Made by a program: the position numbers and the translations under genes. The notes beneath the pieces are model-generated. The model saw only the letters and a program-made list of their open reading frames with translations, was not told the DNA's origin and searched no databases. Below are positions 16,945 through 25,131 of a stretch of 64,000 nucleotides of DNA, one piece after another; within the stretch, counting starts at the first letter, position 1; the number at the start of each line of letters is the position of its first letter. The stretch is from Thalassobius sp. Cn5-15. Lineage in GTDB: Bacteria; Pseudomonadota; Alphaproteobacteria; Rhodobacterales; Rhodobacteraceae. Location: contig NZ_JAKRGF010000001.1 of the NCBI RefSeq assembly GCF_022347685.1, positions 682,001-746,000 of the forward strand. The letters are read 5' to 3'.

Positions 16945-17987
16945 TGCGCCCCAACACGATGAAAGCGCTGGAAAAATCGAAACCAGAGGCAGGCCTGTGG
17001 ATGGTGCAGGCACCAGTGCCGGAGATTGGTCCAGATGAGGTGCTGATCCGTGTGAACAAAACCGGCATCTGCGGCACGGACATTCACATCTGGAACTGGG
17101 ATGACTGGGCCGCGCACACGGTGCCGGTGCCGATGATCACTGGCCATGAGTTCGCCGGTGAGATTGTGGAGATCGGCAAAGAGGTCACGGGACTGGAGAT
17201 CGGCCAGCGCTGTTCGGGCGAGGGTCATTTGATCGGCACCGATAGTCGTCAATCCCGTGCGGGCAAGTTTCATCTGGATCCCGGCACGCGCGGCATCGGG
17301 GTCAATGAACAGGGCGCCTTTGCGCAATATCTGAAACTACCTGCGTTCAACGTCATCCCCTTGCCCGATGACATTCCTGATGAGATCGGCGCGATCCTTG
17401 ATCCTTTGGGCAACGCGGTGCACACCGCGCTCAGTTTTGATCTGTTGGGGGAGGACGTGCTGATCACCGGCGCTGGCCCCATCGGCATCATGGCTGCGGC
17501 GGTTGCCCGCCATGCGGGCGCGCGCAATGTGGTGATCACCGATATCAATCCTGATCGCCTCAAATTGGCCGCATATGTGGTGCCCACCTGCCGCGCGGTA
17601 AACGTGGCAGTAGAAGATCTGAAGGATGTCATCACCGAACTGGGGCTAAAGGAAGGGTTTGACGTCGGGCTGGAAATGTCCGGCAGTCAGGTCGCACTGG
17701 ATCAGATGGTCGAGGCCTTGGTGATGGGCGGAAAAATTGCGCTGCTGGGCATTCCGCCGGGCAAGTCGCCCGTCGATTGGTCACGCATCGTGTTCAAGGC
17801 GATCACCATCAAGGGCGTCTATGGACGAGAGATGTTTGAAACATGGTACAAAATGATCGCCATGCTGCAAAACGGGCTGGATGTCAGCCGCGTGATCACC
17901 CATCAATTTGATGTTGACGATTTTGCCACCGGTTTTGCCGCGATGAAGTCCGGCCAATCCGGCAAGGTTGTGCTGAACTGGACCTGA
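16944..17987 (+). CDS. tdh: L-threonine 3-dehydrogenase, variant without structural zinc cysteines
   Basis: A 347-aa medium-chain dehydrogenase that oxidises threonine to 2-amino-3-ketobutyrate with NAD. Catalytic zinc ligands are Cys43 (GICGTD), His68 and Glu69 (GHEFAG). The Rossmann motif is [14 protein letters not shown]. In the E. coli enzyme a four-Cys lobe follows SGEGH; here residues 95-112 ([18 protein letters not shown]) have no Cys at all, so the structural zinc is lost. The rest is very close to E. coli Tdh. The start at 16944 overlaps kbl; an internal ATG at 16959 would match the E. coli start. Confidence 0.95.
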   Translation: MRPNTMKALEKSKPEAGLWMVQAPVPEIGPDEVLIRVNKTGICGTDIHIWNWDDWAAHTVPVPMITGHEFAGEIVEIGKEVTGLEIGQRCSGEGHLIGTDSRQSRAGKFHLDPGTRGIGVNEQGAFAQYLKLPAFNVIPLPDDIPDEIGAILDPLGNAVHTALSFDLLGEDVLITGAGPIGIMAAAVARHAGARNVVITDINPDRLKLAAYVVPTCRAVNVAVEDLKDVITELGLKEGFDVGLEMSGSQVALDQMVEALVMGGKIALLGIPPGKSPVDWSRIVFKAITIKGVYGREMFETWYKMIAMLQNGLDVSRVITHQFDVDDFATGFAAMKSGQSGKVVLNWT

Positions 17988-18036
17988 GATCGCAGCCCTA
18001 AGGTCTGCCTGTAATACTCCTTCGGGACAAGAGACA

Positions 18037-18999
18037 ATGACACAAACACTCGACTCTATCCTTGGCGCCATTGGCAACACCCCGCTGGTGCGTCTGGACC
18101 GGCTGGTCAAACACTATGGTTGCGAAGGCACCATTCTGGCCAAGCTGGATCACCTGAACCCCGGCTTTTCCAAGAAGGACCGCGCTGCCCTTGGTGTGAT
18201 TGAAGCGGCCGAACGTGACGGTTCGCTGAAACCCGGCCAAACTGTGGTGGAACTGACCAGCGGCAACATGGGCACGGGCCTTGCGATCATTTGCGGGATC
18301 AAGGGCTATCCCTTTGTGGCGGTTATGTCGAAAGGCAACTCACCCGAACGGGCCCGCATGATGGCCGCACTTGGGGCAGAGGTGGTGCTGGTGGACCAAT
18401 TGCCCGATAGCCGTCCTGGCGAAGTGTCGGGCGCGGATCTGGCAGAGGTGGACCGTGTCGCGGGGGAGTTGGCCAATGAACGCGGCGCCTTCCGCGCCGA
18501 TCAGTTCCGCCGCACTGGCAATCCGGGATCACATGAACAGATGACCGGCCCCGAGCTATGGCAGCAATCCGGTGGCAGCATCGATGCGTTTTGCGATTTT
18601 GTCGGCTCTGGCGGCACGCTGGCGGGCACGTCCAAATACCTGCGCAGCCAAAACCCCGCGATCAAATGCTATCCGGTGGAACCTGCGGGGGCTGCAGTGA
18701 TCGCTGGTCAGGACGTGGAGCGCGCAGAACATCCCATTCAGGGCGGCGGCTATGTGATGGGAGATCTCGATTTCCTGCGCGGCATGAATTGGGACGGGTT
18801 CCTGCAGGTGGATGGCGACACCGCCCGCCAAACCGCCCGCGATCTGGCGCAGTTTGAGGGGATCTTCGCTGGATTCTCGGCGGGGGCCAATGTCGCGGCG
18901 GCAATCGAGTTGTTGAAAGGTCCGCACAAAAGACAAACTATCGCCGTGATCATCTGTGACAGCGGGTTGAAGTATCTGTCGACCGATCTGTTTGCCTAA
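18037..18999 (+). CDS. Cysteine synthase-family PLP protein
   Basis: A 320-aa fold-type II PLP enzyme. The PLP lysine is in NPGFSKKDRA (Lys47), the phosphate-binding or substrate loop is ELTSGNMGTGLA, and FVGSGGTLAGTSKYL is the glycine-rich cofactor loop. These point to the CysK/CysM group, though the changed loops (SKKDR rather than SVKDR or SVKCR, GNMGTG rather than GNTG) suggest a different substrate. It lies 49 nt after tdh and is probably in the same operon, which hints at a role in amino acid breakdown rather than sulfur assimilation. The exact reaction is unknown. Confidence 0.85.
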   Translation: MTQTLDSILGAIGNTPLVRLDRLVKHYGCEGTILAKLDHLNPGFSKKDRAALGVIEAAERDGSLKPGQTVVELTSGNMGTGLAIICGIKGYPFVAVMSKGNSPERARMMAALGAEVVLVDQLPDSRPGEVSGADLAEVDRVAGELANERGAFRADQFRRTGNPGSHEQMTGPELWQQSGGSIDAFCDFVGSGGTLAGTSKYLRSQNPAIKCYPVEPAGAAVIAGQDVERAEHPIQGGGYVMGDLDFLRGMNWDGFLQVDGDTARQTARDLAQFEGIFAGFSAGANVAAAIELLKGPHKRQTIAVIICDSGLKYLSTDLFA

Positions 19000-19267
19000 G
19001 CGCAGACCTCAGGAGCTGCGCGACAACGCGCAGCTTCATTTTCTGTTCGGGCGTCTGGCGAGATCTCAGCCAACTGATTTCTATTGACCGGAAGCAAACA
19101 ATCGCCGCCAGCCCAATCAGGCGTCCCCACTCTTTTCTCACGACTTTCCCGCGGATCACACCGGCATCACCGCCCTTATGCACGAGTATCGCCAAACCGA
19201 GCCGAAATCAGATCGCAATTTAGAAGCACGCCAACAGGCGTTTTAAATCAGAGACTTAAGAGGAAAA

Positions 19268-19342
19268 TGGCTGGGGTGGTAGGATTCGAACCTACGGTGC
19301 GCGGTACCAAAAACCGGTGCCTTACCACTTGGCTACACCCCA
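19268..19342 (-). tRNA. tRNA-Gln (anticodon TTG)
   Basis: On the minus strand the acceptor TGGGGTG pairs with CACCCCA, followed by an encoded CCA end. The D-arm is GCCAAGTGGTAAGGC, the anticodon loop is TTTTGGT with TTG, and the T-arm is GTAGG-TTCGAAT-CCTAC. The anticodon stem CCGGT/ACCGC has a C-C mismatch at its outer pair (27-43). Length is 75 nt including CCA. Confidence 0.97.
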
Positions 19343-19712
19343 ACTTGTGTGGCGGTTTTTACGTAAAGCGGCGGGGGGGTGCAAGACCTCTTTTCACAAA
19401 AAGTGACAGTTTTTTAGCAAAAAATCCGGTCGGTTGTGCAGGGTAGCAAAAGGGCCAATAAATCTTGGGGTTTCGCCGATTATTGCGTTTCGACGGCGCT
19501 GGCGGGACGTTTATTTAGTCTGCTCTCAGCAGCTTAGACCGGGGAGCATGGCGGCGCAATTCGCGCAATTCGTTTGCCCCACATGAAAAGACAACCCTTA
19601 GACCGGAATCGCCCGAAGATGCCCTCACACGATTCCGAATGACAAACAGGCTCGCAAAAACCAGATTATAACCCGACTCGGCGATGCGCTTTTTTTGCGC
19701 CGCGCCGCGCCC
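19343..19712. other. 370-nt gap between tRNA-Gln and the SH3 gene
   Basis: No coding frame here is convincing. It should hold the tRNA-Gln promoter (minus strand) and the 3' end of the SH3 gene. Next to the latter is a GGCGC triplet repeat (minus strand, about 19695-19712) followed by an A-run, which does not make a normal terminator. Confidence 0.4.
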
Positions 19713-20225
19713 TCAGTCCTTCACTTCTTTGGCGCCCACGCCCCACAACGCATCCTTGGGCGCCCAGCCACGATAGCCACCAGCATTCAGGCGGCACCAG
19801 TCTGGCGTGCATTTTTCCATCCGCGCGATCACACCGCGTTCCAGACGGGCGGAAATCGCGGATTTCGCATCAGGGCGGATATTCAGCGGCAGCATGTCCT
19901 GATCAACAATCACATGTCGCACCCCGGAAAGCAGCGCATAATGCACCCAGCCCCCTGCCCCGTCGCGATCGCGCACACGGCGCCAATGGCCGAACTCTGC
20001 GGTCACCTCAACCGGCATATTGCGGCGTTTGAACACCCAATCGATTCGATGTGTCAGCGAAGGACCACGGCGCACGTTTGCCTCTGCCGCTTTCACCGAC
20101 ACAAAGCGCGGCAGCGGCAGGTTGGTGACCGGACCACGCTCCTCTGCGGCGGCAGGCTGCACCGTAAAGGACGTAGAAAGAGTGAGGGCAGCCGCGAGGG
20201 CCACAAACAGGCGACGCCTTTGCAT
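19713..20225 (-). CDS. Exported SH3-domain protein
   Basis: A 170-aa protein with a signal peptide (basic start MQRRR, hydrophobic core to about residue 25, AAA-type cleavage site) and two bacterial SH3-like repeats (about 40-97 and 105-165). The first has the typical opening of NVRRGPSLTHRIDWVFKR. Such periplasmic SH3 proteins bind peptidoglycan or other envelope parts; no enzyme domain is present. A ribosome site AAGGAG lies about 10 nt before the ATG. It is divergent from the 2-hydroxyacid dehydrogenase gene. Confidence 0.88.
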   Translation of the reverse strand: MQRRRLFVALAAALTLSTSFTVQPAAAEERGPVTNLPLPRFVSVKAAEANVRRGPSLTHRIDWVFKRRNMPVEVTAEFGHWRRVRDRDGAGGWVHYALLSGVRHVIVDQDMLPLNIRPDAKSAISARLERGVIARMEKCTPDWCRLNAGGYRGWAPKDALWGVGAKEVKD

Positions 20226-20375
20226 TCCGGCAACGCTCCTTCGGGTTTGGCGGGGGCGGTTTGTTACAGATGCCCCTGCTGCTCGTGAAATATTATTGCG
20301 GACCCCTTGTGGCCCGACGCTTTATCCCGCACTGTGCCAGTAACAGGCCGAGATTTAAAGAAGAGGAAAGCCAAG

Positions 20376-21362
20376 ATGGCATCTGGACGTCTGAGTGTTG
20401 TTGTGACGCGACGCTTGCCAGAGGTGGTAGAGACCCGCCTGATGGAGCTGTTCGATGTAAAGCTGCGCAGTGATGATACGCCGATGAGTCGCGATGAGCT
20501 GGCGGCGGCGATGCGCGAAGCGGATGTGTTGATCCCGACCCTGAATGACCGGATCGACAACGGGCTCATCGGTCAGGCTGGCCCGCAGCTGCGGTTAATC
20601 GCCAACTATGGCGCCGGTGTCGATCATATTGATGTGGCCACTGCCCGTCAGCGCGGCATTCAGGTGACCAATACCCCCGGTGTTCTGACCGATGATACCG
20701 CCGACATGACCATGGCGCTTATCCTGGCTGTCACACGCCGCATCCCCGAAGGTTTGACCGCGATGCAAAGCGGTGATTGGAACGGCTGGGCCCCCACTGC
20801 CTTCCTTGGCGGCCGCGTTGCGGGGCGTCGTCTGGGCATTCTCGGCATGGGCCGCATTGGTCAGGCTGTGGCCCGCCGAGCCCGTGCTTTTGGAATGCAG
20901 GTACATTATCACAACCGCACCCGCCTGCGTCCTGAGATCGAAGAAGAGTTGGAGGCGACCTATTGGGAAAGCCTTGATCAGATGGTGGCGCGGATAGACG
21001 TGCTGTCGATCAACTGTCCGCACACGCCGTCAACCTTCCACCTGATGAACGCCCGCCGTTTGCGCCTGATGAAACCGTCGGCTGTGATCGTGAACACGTC
21101 GCGCGGTGAAGTGATTGACGAAAACGCCCTGACCCGTCAGTTGCAGGCAGGCCAGCTGGCTGGCGCGGGCCTTGATGTGTATGAACATGGGACCGAGGCA
21201 AACCCAGATCTTCGCGCCATGTCCAATGTGGTCATGCTGCCGCATATGGGATCGGCGACACAGGAAGGCCGCGTTGAGATGGGCCAGAAAGTGATGCTGA
21301 ACGTCAAAACCTTCGCCGACGGCCACCGCCCCCCCGATCTGGTACTGCAAGCGCTGGACTGA
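20376..21362 (+). CDS. D-2-hydroxyacid dehydrogenase (glyoxylate/hydroxypyruvate reductase type)
   Basis: A 328-aa NAD(P)-dependent dehydrogenase. The Rossmann motif is GILGMGRIGQAVARRA (about residues 154-169). The catalytic triad fits the family: Arg in NTSRGE (about 242), Glu in the VYEHGTEANP region and His in MLPHMGSAT (about 289). It would reduce glyoxylate or hydroxypyruvate or act on related acids; the sequence does not settle it. The ATG at 20376 has AGAGGAAAG upstream; an in-frame start at 20307 has none. A terminator follows. Confidence 0.9.
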   Translation: MASGRLSVVVTRRLPEVVETRLMELFDVKLRSDDTPMSRDELAAAMREADVLIPTLNDRIDNGLIGQAGPQLRLIANYGAGVDHIDVATARQRGIQVTNTPGVLTDDTADMTMALILAVTRRIPEGLTAMQSGDWNGWAPTAFLGGRVAGRRLGILGMGRIGQAVARRARAFGMQVHYHNRTRLRPEIEEELEATYWESLDQMVARIDVLSINCPHTPSTFHLMNARRLRLMKPSAVIVNTSRGEVIDENALTRQLQAGQLAGAGLDVYEHGTEANPDLRAMSNVVMLPHMGSATQEGRVEMGQKVMLNVKTFADGHRPPDLVLQALD

Positions 21363-21389
21363 GGCGAGAACGCGATAAGAGAGAACAGA

Positions 21390-21413
21390 GGCGGTCCATG
21401 GGCCGCCTTTTTT
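21390..21413 (+). terminator. Terminator after the 2-hydroxyacid dehydrogenase
   Basis: GGCGGTCC and GGGCCGCC form a GC stem followed by TTTTTT, 27 nt after the stop. Confidence 0.85.
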
Positions 21414-21512
21414 GTTGCCGCCTGACCGCGTGACATTGATTAACAGCCGCGGACGCCCCACTTAGATCGCACACCCTTCCCCCAAACCGCATTCCGCAAA
21501 AGAGAGCACCTT

Positions 21513-22436
21513 ATGGACACCGACAGCCTGCGCCTGTTTGTACTGGCGGCGGACAAGCTGAACATTTCCGCTGCAGGGCGTCAGTTGGGACTGGCACCGG
21601 CCGTCGCCAGTGCGCGGTTGGCGAAGCTGGAACATGCCTTGGGCGCGGATCTGTTGCACCGCTCCACCCGCAAGGTATCGCTGTCACAGGAAGGTGCAGC
21701 CTTTCTGCCTTATGCACGCGAAATGATTGCGCAAGAGGAGGAAGGGCTGGCCGCGTTGGGCAAGGGCGACACATCGCCCAAGGGCACATTGCGCTTCACT
21801 GCGCCCAGCACCTTCGCACAGACTTATATCGCGCCACTCCTTCCGAAGTTTCTGGCCTGTTACCCCGGTATCACGCTGGACATGCGGCTGTCGGATCGGG
21901 TTTTTGATCTGATCGAGGGCAGTTTTGATCTGGCGATCCGCAATTCCGCACTGGAGGATACCAGTCTCAAAGGGCGCAAGCTGGCCGATGATCACCGCAT
22001 CCTCTGCGCAGCGCCCAGCTATCTGGGAAGACGCGGCACGCCTCAGACGCCAGATGATCTGGCGAGTCACGATCTGATTGCCTTCACGGATCAGGAGGTG
22101 AAGCCACTGCGTCACCAGGACGGCACGATGGCGCGATTTGACCCACAGCAGGCGCGCAGCCGATTGACCATTGATGATGGCACCAGCCACAAAATTGCAA
22201 CGATTTCCGGCGCGGGCATCGCTTTTTGCGCGCTGTGGTGCGTACACGAAGAGTTGCGATCCGGTGCGCTGGTGCGGGTGCTGCCCGATTACGATATCGC
22301 GGACGGATCGGTTCTGTGGCTGATCTACCCCAAGAGCACAACCGTCTCGGCCAAGGTCCGCGTTTTTATGGATTTCCTGATCGCAGAGATCGGTACAGAC
22401 CCCATCTGGGAACGCGGGCTGAGCCTGCCCAAATAA
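21513..22436 (+). CDS. LysR family transcriptional regulator
   Basis: A 307-aa regulator with an N-terminal winged HTH (about residues 1-60; LNISAAGRQLGLAPAVASARLAKLE) and a two-lobed substrate domain (about 88-295). It resembles the group that begins with MDTDSLRLFV and ends lobe 2 with RVFMDFL. It is convergent with the nitroreductase gene, not divergent as is usual for LysR targets, so its target may instead be controlled through the palindrome at 23262-23293 or lie elsewhere. Confidence 0.93.
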   Translation: MDTDSLRLFVLAADKLNISAAGRQLGLAPAVASARLAKLEHALGADLLHRSTRKVSLSQEGAAFLPYAREMIAQEEEGLAALGKGDTSPKGTLRFTAPSTFAQTYIAPLLPKFLACYPGITLDMRLSDRVFDLIEGSFDLAIRNSALEDTSLKGRKLADDHRILCAAPSYLGRRGTPQTPDDLASHDLIAFTDQEVKPLRHQDGTMARFDPQQARSRLTIDDGTSHKIATISGAGIAFCALWCVHEELRSGALVRVLPDYDIADGSVLWLIYPKSTTVSAKVRVFMDFLIAEIGTDPIWERGLSLPK

Positions 22437-22441
22437 GCGCA

Positions 22442-22462
22442 CGCCCCCTGATCCAGGGGGCG
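22442..22462. terminator. Hairpin between convergent lysR and nitroreductase genes
   Basis: CGCCCCCTG, loop ATC and CAGGGGGCG form a perfect 9-bp stem in the 42-nt gap. It could end both transcripts, although neither side has a T-run. Confidence 0.6.
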
Positions 22463-22478
22463 CTCAATGTTCACAGCA

Positions 22479-23195
22479 TCACACCCATTCGACGATCTGC
22501 TCTATATCGCGGCGGGTCTTGCCAAAGGCCGGCTCATCCACGCGATAGCCGAAGGCAACCATGACAGCAGGTTTATAAAACTTGGGGTCAACGCCAAAGT
22601 GCTCTTGCAGAACAGCCACGGTTTTGTCCATCTCAAACCCTTCGATCGGGCAGCTGTCCACACCCAAGAGCGCAGCGGCGGTCATCATATTTGCCAGCAC
22701 GATATAGGCCTGTTTGCCGGACCAATCGGTGATTTCGCGCGCGGTGCTGACGCCGTGGTCGCGGGACTGGAAGGTGCCGTATGCGTCGTTCAGGAAGGCG
22801 ATCACATCCTCAGGCAGCTGTTTCACATCGCGGTAGAATTTCTGCAGATAGTCAGATCCTGCGGTCATGGTTTCGCCTGTATGCGCCAGCAACACGGCAA
22901 AGTGGCTGGCGGTGCCCAGCTGCCCCGCCGTGCCGTTAGTCGCGCCATTTGCACCCCAGGCGAAATCACGCAGCAGGTCGCGGCTTTTGGGGTTTTGGAT
23001 CATCAGGATCTTGTAGGGTTCATGACCAAAAGAGGTCGGCGACAGGCGTGCGGCTTCTAGAATAGTGTCAAAGACAGAGTCGTCGATTTTACGTTCGCCA
23101 TCAAACACTTTACAGGCATGGCGAAAGCTGAAAGCGTCCAGAACTTGAGTCTGAACTTGGGCTATATTCGGGGTGTGGTCTGGGATATTTTTCAT
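22479..23195 (-). CDS. NAD(P)H-dependent nitroreductase family protein
   Basis: A 238-aa FMN-dependent protein of the NfsB/nitroreductase fold. It has the FMN phosphate-binding start FSFRHACKVFDGERKI, the ARLSPTSFGHEPYKI segment and the C-terminal PAVMVAFGYR, which are typical. It would reduce quinones or nitroaromatics with two electrons. TTGGAG precedes the ATG. It follows the pirin gene on the same strand, with a 107-nt gap that contains a 32-bp palindrome. The pirin partner suggests a role in handling quinones or reactive electrophiles. Confidence 0.9.
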   Translation of the reverse strand: MKNIPDHTPNIAQVQTQVLDAFSFRHACKVFDGERKIDDSVFDTILEAARLSPTSFGHEPYKILMIQNPKSRDLLRDFAWGANGATNGTAGQLGTASHFAVLLAHTGETMTAGSDYLQKFYRDVKQLPEDVIAFLNDAYGTFQSRDHGVSTAREITDWSGKQAYIVLANMMTAAALLGVDSCPIEGFEMDKTVAVLQEHFGVDPKFYKPAVMVAFGYRVDEPAFGKTRRDIEQIVEWV

Positions 23196-23261
23196 CTGGT
23201 CTACTCCAATAAAATCGTTGCAGTGGACCTAATGGGCGCGTCGCCTGAGCGGTAGAAAGGC

Positions 23262-23293
23262 ATCTGCCAAAACAGAATTCCGTTTTGGCAGAT
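23262..23293. promoter_or_regulatory. 32-bp near-perfect palindrome between pirin and nitroreductase genes
   Basis: ATCTGCCAAAAC (23262-23273) and GTTTTGGCAGAT (23282-23293) are exact inverted arms; the centre AGAATTCC adds a further GAATTC palindrome, with only one pair mismatched. It lies 66 nt before the nitroreductase start. Read on the minus strand the stem is followed by GCCTTTC, a poor T-run, so an operator is at least as likely as a terminator for pirin. Confidence 0.75.
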
Positions 23294-23302
23294 AATCGGT
23301 GA

Positions 23303-24220
23303 TTAGCCTCGCGCGCCCTGTTTGATGAAGGTGCCATTATTCAATTCATCGAAGGCCTGCACCAATTCATCGCGGGTGTTCATCACAATGGGTCCATGCC
23401 ATGCCACCGGTTCCTGAATGGGCTGGCCGGTCATCAACAGGAACCGCAAACCGTCACTGCCTGCCTCCACCGTGATTTCATCACCTGACCCAAAGCGCAC
23501 CAGCGTCCGGTTACCGCTGTAATCACGCAACGCCAGTTCCTGACCCTGATACTCTTTTTCGACCTGAATGCCGATCGGATCCGACGCATCACGAAACCGC
23601 CCCGATCCGGCAAAGACATAGGCCAACGCATTGGCACGGGTATCGACGCGGAAGGTCTTGCGCCGACCTGCAGGCACAAAGATATCGAGCAGCATCGGGT
23701 CAGCGGCAATGCCATCCACTGGACTGCTCTTGCCCCAGAAGGAGCCGATCAACACCTTGACCAGCGTACCGTCCTCGTCGCCCTCAATCGGCAGGTCGGC
23801 GGCAGCGATGTCCTGATAGCGCGGCGCAGTCATCTTCAGATCACGCGGCAGGTTCGCCCACAACTGAAACCCGTGCATCCGACCCTGCGCGTCGCCCTGC
23901 GGCATTTCCTGATGCAGGATGCCAGATCCCGCGGTCATCCATTGCAGCGACCCCGCCCCCAACAGCCCCTTGTTACCCAGACTGTCGGCATGCTCCACCT
24001 CCCCCTCCAGCACATAGGTAATCGTCTCAATCCCGCGATGGGGGTGCCAGGGGAATCCTTTAGCATACATGCGAGGGTCATCGTTGCGGAAGTCATCCAT
24101 CATCAGGAACGGATCCGTCAGACTGGGATCATCAAAGCCGAAGACACGGCGCAGATGCACGCCCGCGCCCTCGATCGCGGGTTGGGACTGGCTGGTGGCT
24201 ACAACAGGTCGAAAGGTCAT
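23303..24220 (-). CDS. Pirin family protein
   Basis: A 305-aa bicupin. The iron ligands of pirin are present: His59 and His61 in PWHPHRG, His103 and Glu105 in GILHQEMPQ. The C-terminal pirin domain (about 185-300) has VFVPAGRRKTFRV-like strands and ends with a MNTRDELVQAF helix. Some bacterial pirins have quercetin dioxygenase activity; the substrate here is not shown. AGGAG stands 9 nt before the ATG. It is probably expressed with the nitroreductase. Confidence 0.94.
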   Translation of the reverse strand: MTFRPVVATSQSQPAIEGAGVHLRRVFGFDDPSLTDPFLMMDDFRNDDPRMYAKGFPWHPHRGIETITYVLEGEVEHADSLGNKGLLGAGSLQWMTAGSGILHQEMPQGDAQGRMHGFQLWANLPRDLKMTAPRYQDIAAADLPIEGDEDGTLVKVLIGSFWGKSSPVDGIAADPMLLDIFVPAGRRKTFRVDTRANALAYVFAGSGRFRDASDPIGIQVEKEYQGQELALRDYSGNRTLVRFGSGDEITVEAGSDGLRFLLMTGQPIQEPVAWHGPIVMNTRDELVQAFDELNNGTFIKQGARG

Positions 24221-24445
24221 GGTGTGCTCTCCTTGGCTGTGGCTTAGAATATGTCCTTGTCACCGTCACAGGAAAATCCCTGCCGCCTCACCAGACTTGT
24301 GCGCAAATGCGCAGGCTATGGGGTTGCGCCCGCCGCAGGCTTGAAATTCCCGCCAGACAATAGCCAAAGCAAAAAAACCAATGTATAGCGGCGCGAACGC
24401 ATGAAAAGCAGGGCCCGTTGCGCCCGAAATAAAGGAGCCCGCGCC

Positions 24446-25066
24446 ATGTCAGAGGTTGAGCAGCCCCAAATCTACCTGATCACCCCCCCTGAAGTAGAGC
24501 TGTCGCGCTTCCCCGATCGTCTGGCCGCTGTGCTGGACGCACATGAGGTGGCCTGCGTGCGTCTGGCCTTGGCGACGCGCGATGAAGATAAGATCAGCCG
24601 CGCCGCAGATGCCCTGCGCGAAGTGACGTATTCCCGCGACGTGGCGCTGGTGATCGACAACCACATGCTGCTGGTCGAACGTCTGGGTCTGGATGGTGTA
24701 CACCTGACCGACGGCTCCCGTTCGGTGCGCAAGACCCGCAAGGCGCTGGGGCAGGACGCGATCGTTGGCGCTTTCTGCGGTGCCTCCAGCCATGACGGCA
24801 TGTCGGCAGGGGAAGCGGGCAGCGATTACGTGGCCTTTGGCCCACTACGTGACACTGGCCTCAACGATGGCTCTGTCGCAGAGCGTGACCTGTTCCAGTG
24901 GTGGTCCGAAATGATCGAGGTGCCAGTGGTCGCCGAGGGTGCCCTGACCCCCGAAATCGTACGTGAGATCTCCCCCTTCACCGATTTCTTCGGCATCGGC
25001 GAAGAAATCTGGAACGCAGAGGGCCCGGTCCAAGCACTGGCCGACCTGAAAGCGCAATTCAGCTAA
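24446..25066 (+). CDS. Thiamine phosphate synthase-like (ThiE/TenI family) protein
   Basis: A 206-aa TIM-barrel protein. Recognisable parts are YLITPPE at the start, RLALATRDED, ALVIDNHMLLVERLGLDGVHLTDG (the diphosphate-binding region), VGAFCGASSHDG and DYVAFGPLRDTGL. This order matches ThiE/TenI. ThiE joins the thiazole and pyrimidine parts of thiamine, while TenI-like paralogues act on the thiazole. The second half is less conserved, so I do not assign thiE itself. The ATG at 24446 has AAAGGAG upstream. No other thiamine gene and no TPP riboswitch are visible nearby. Confidence 0.82.
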   Translation: MSEVEQPQIYLITPPEVELSRFPDRLAAVLDAHEVACVRLALATRDEDKISRAADALREVTYSRDVALVIDNHMLLVERLGLDGVHLTDGSRSVRKTRKALGQDAIVGAFCGASSHDGMSAGEAGSDYVAFGPLRDTGLNDGSVAERDLFQWWSEMIEVPVVAEGALTPEIVREISPFTDFFGIGEEIWNAEGPVQALADLKAQFS

Positions 25067-25131
25067 GTGAAACGACGCGGGCGGAAATCTGGCATCAGAT
25101 TTCCCCACCCCACCAAATGAGTACAGTTCCG

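Noticed and set aside
19084-19446. A 120-codon plus-strand frame across the tRNA-Gln region
   Set aside because: It contains the antisense of the tRNA gene, a common source of false frames.
24221-24445. A TPP riboswitch before the ThiE-like gene
   Set aside because: The conserved THI-box parts are not present in the 225 nt upstream.
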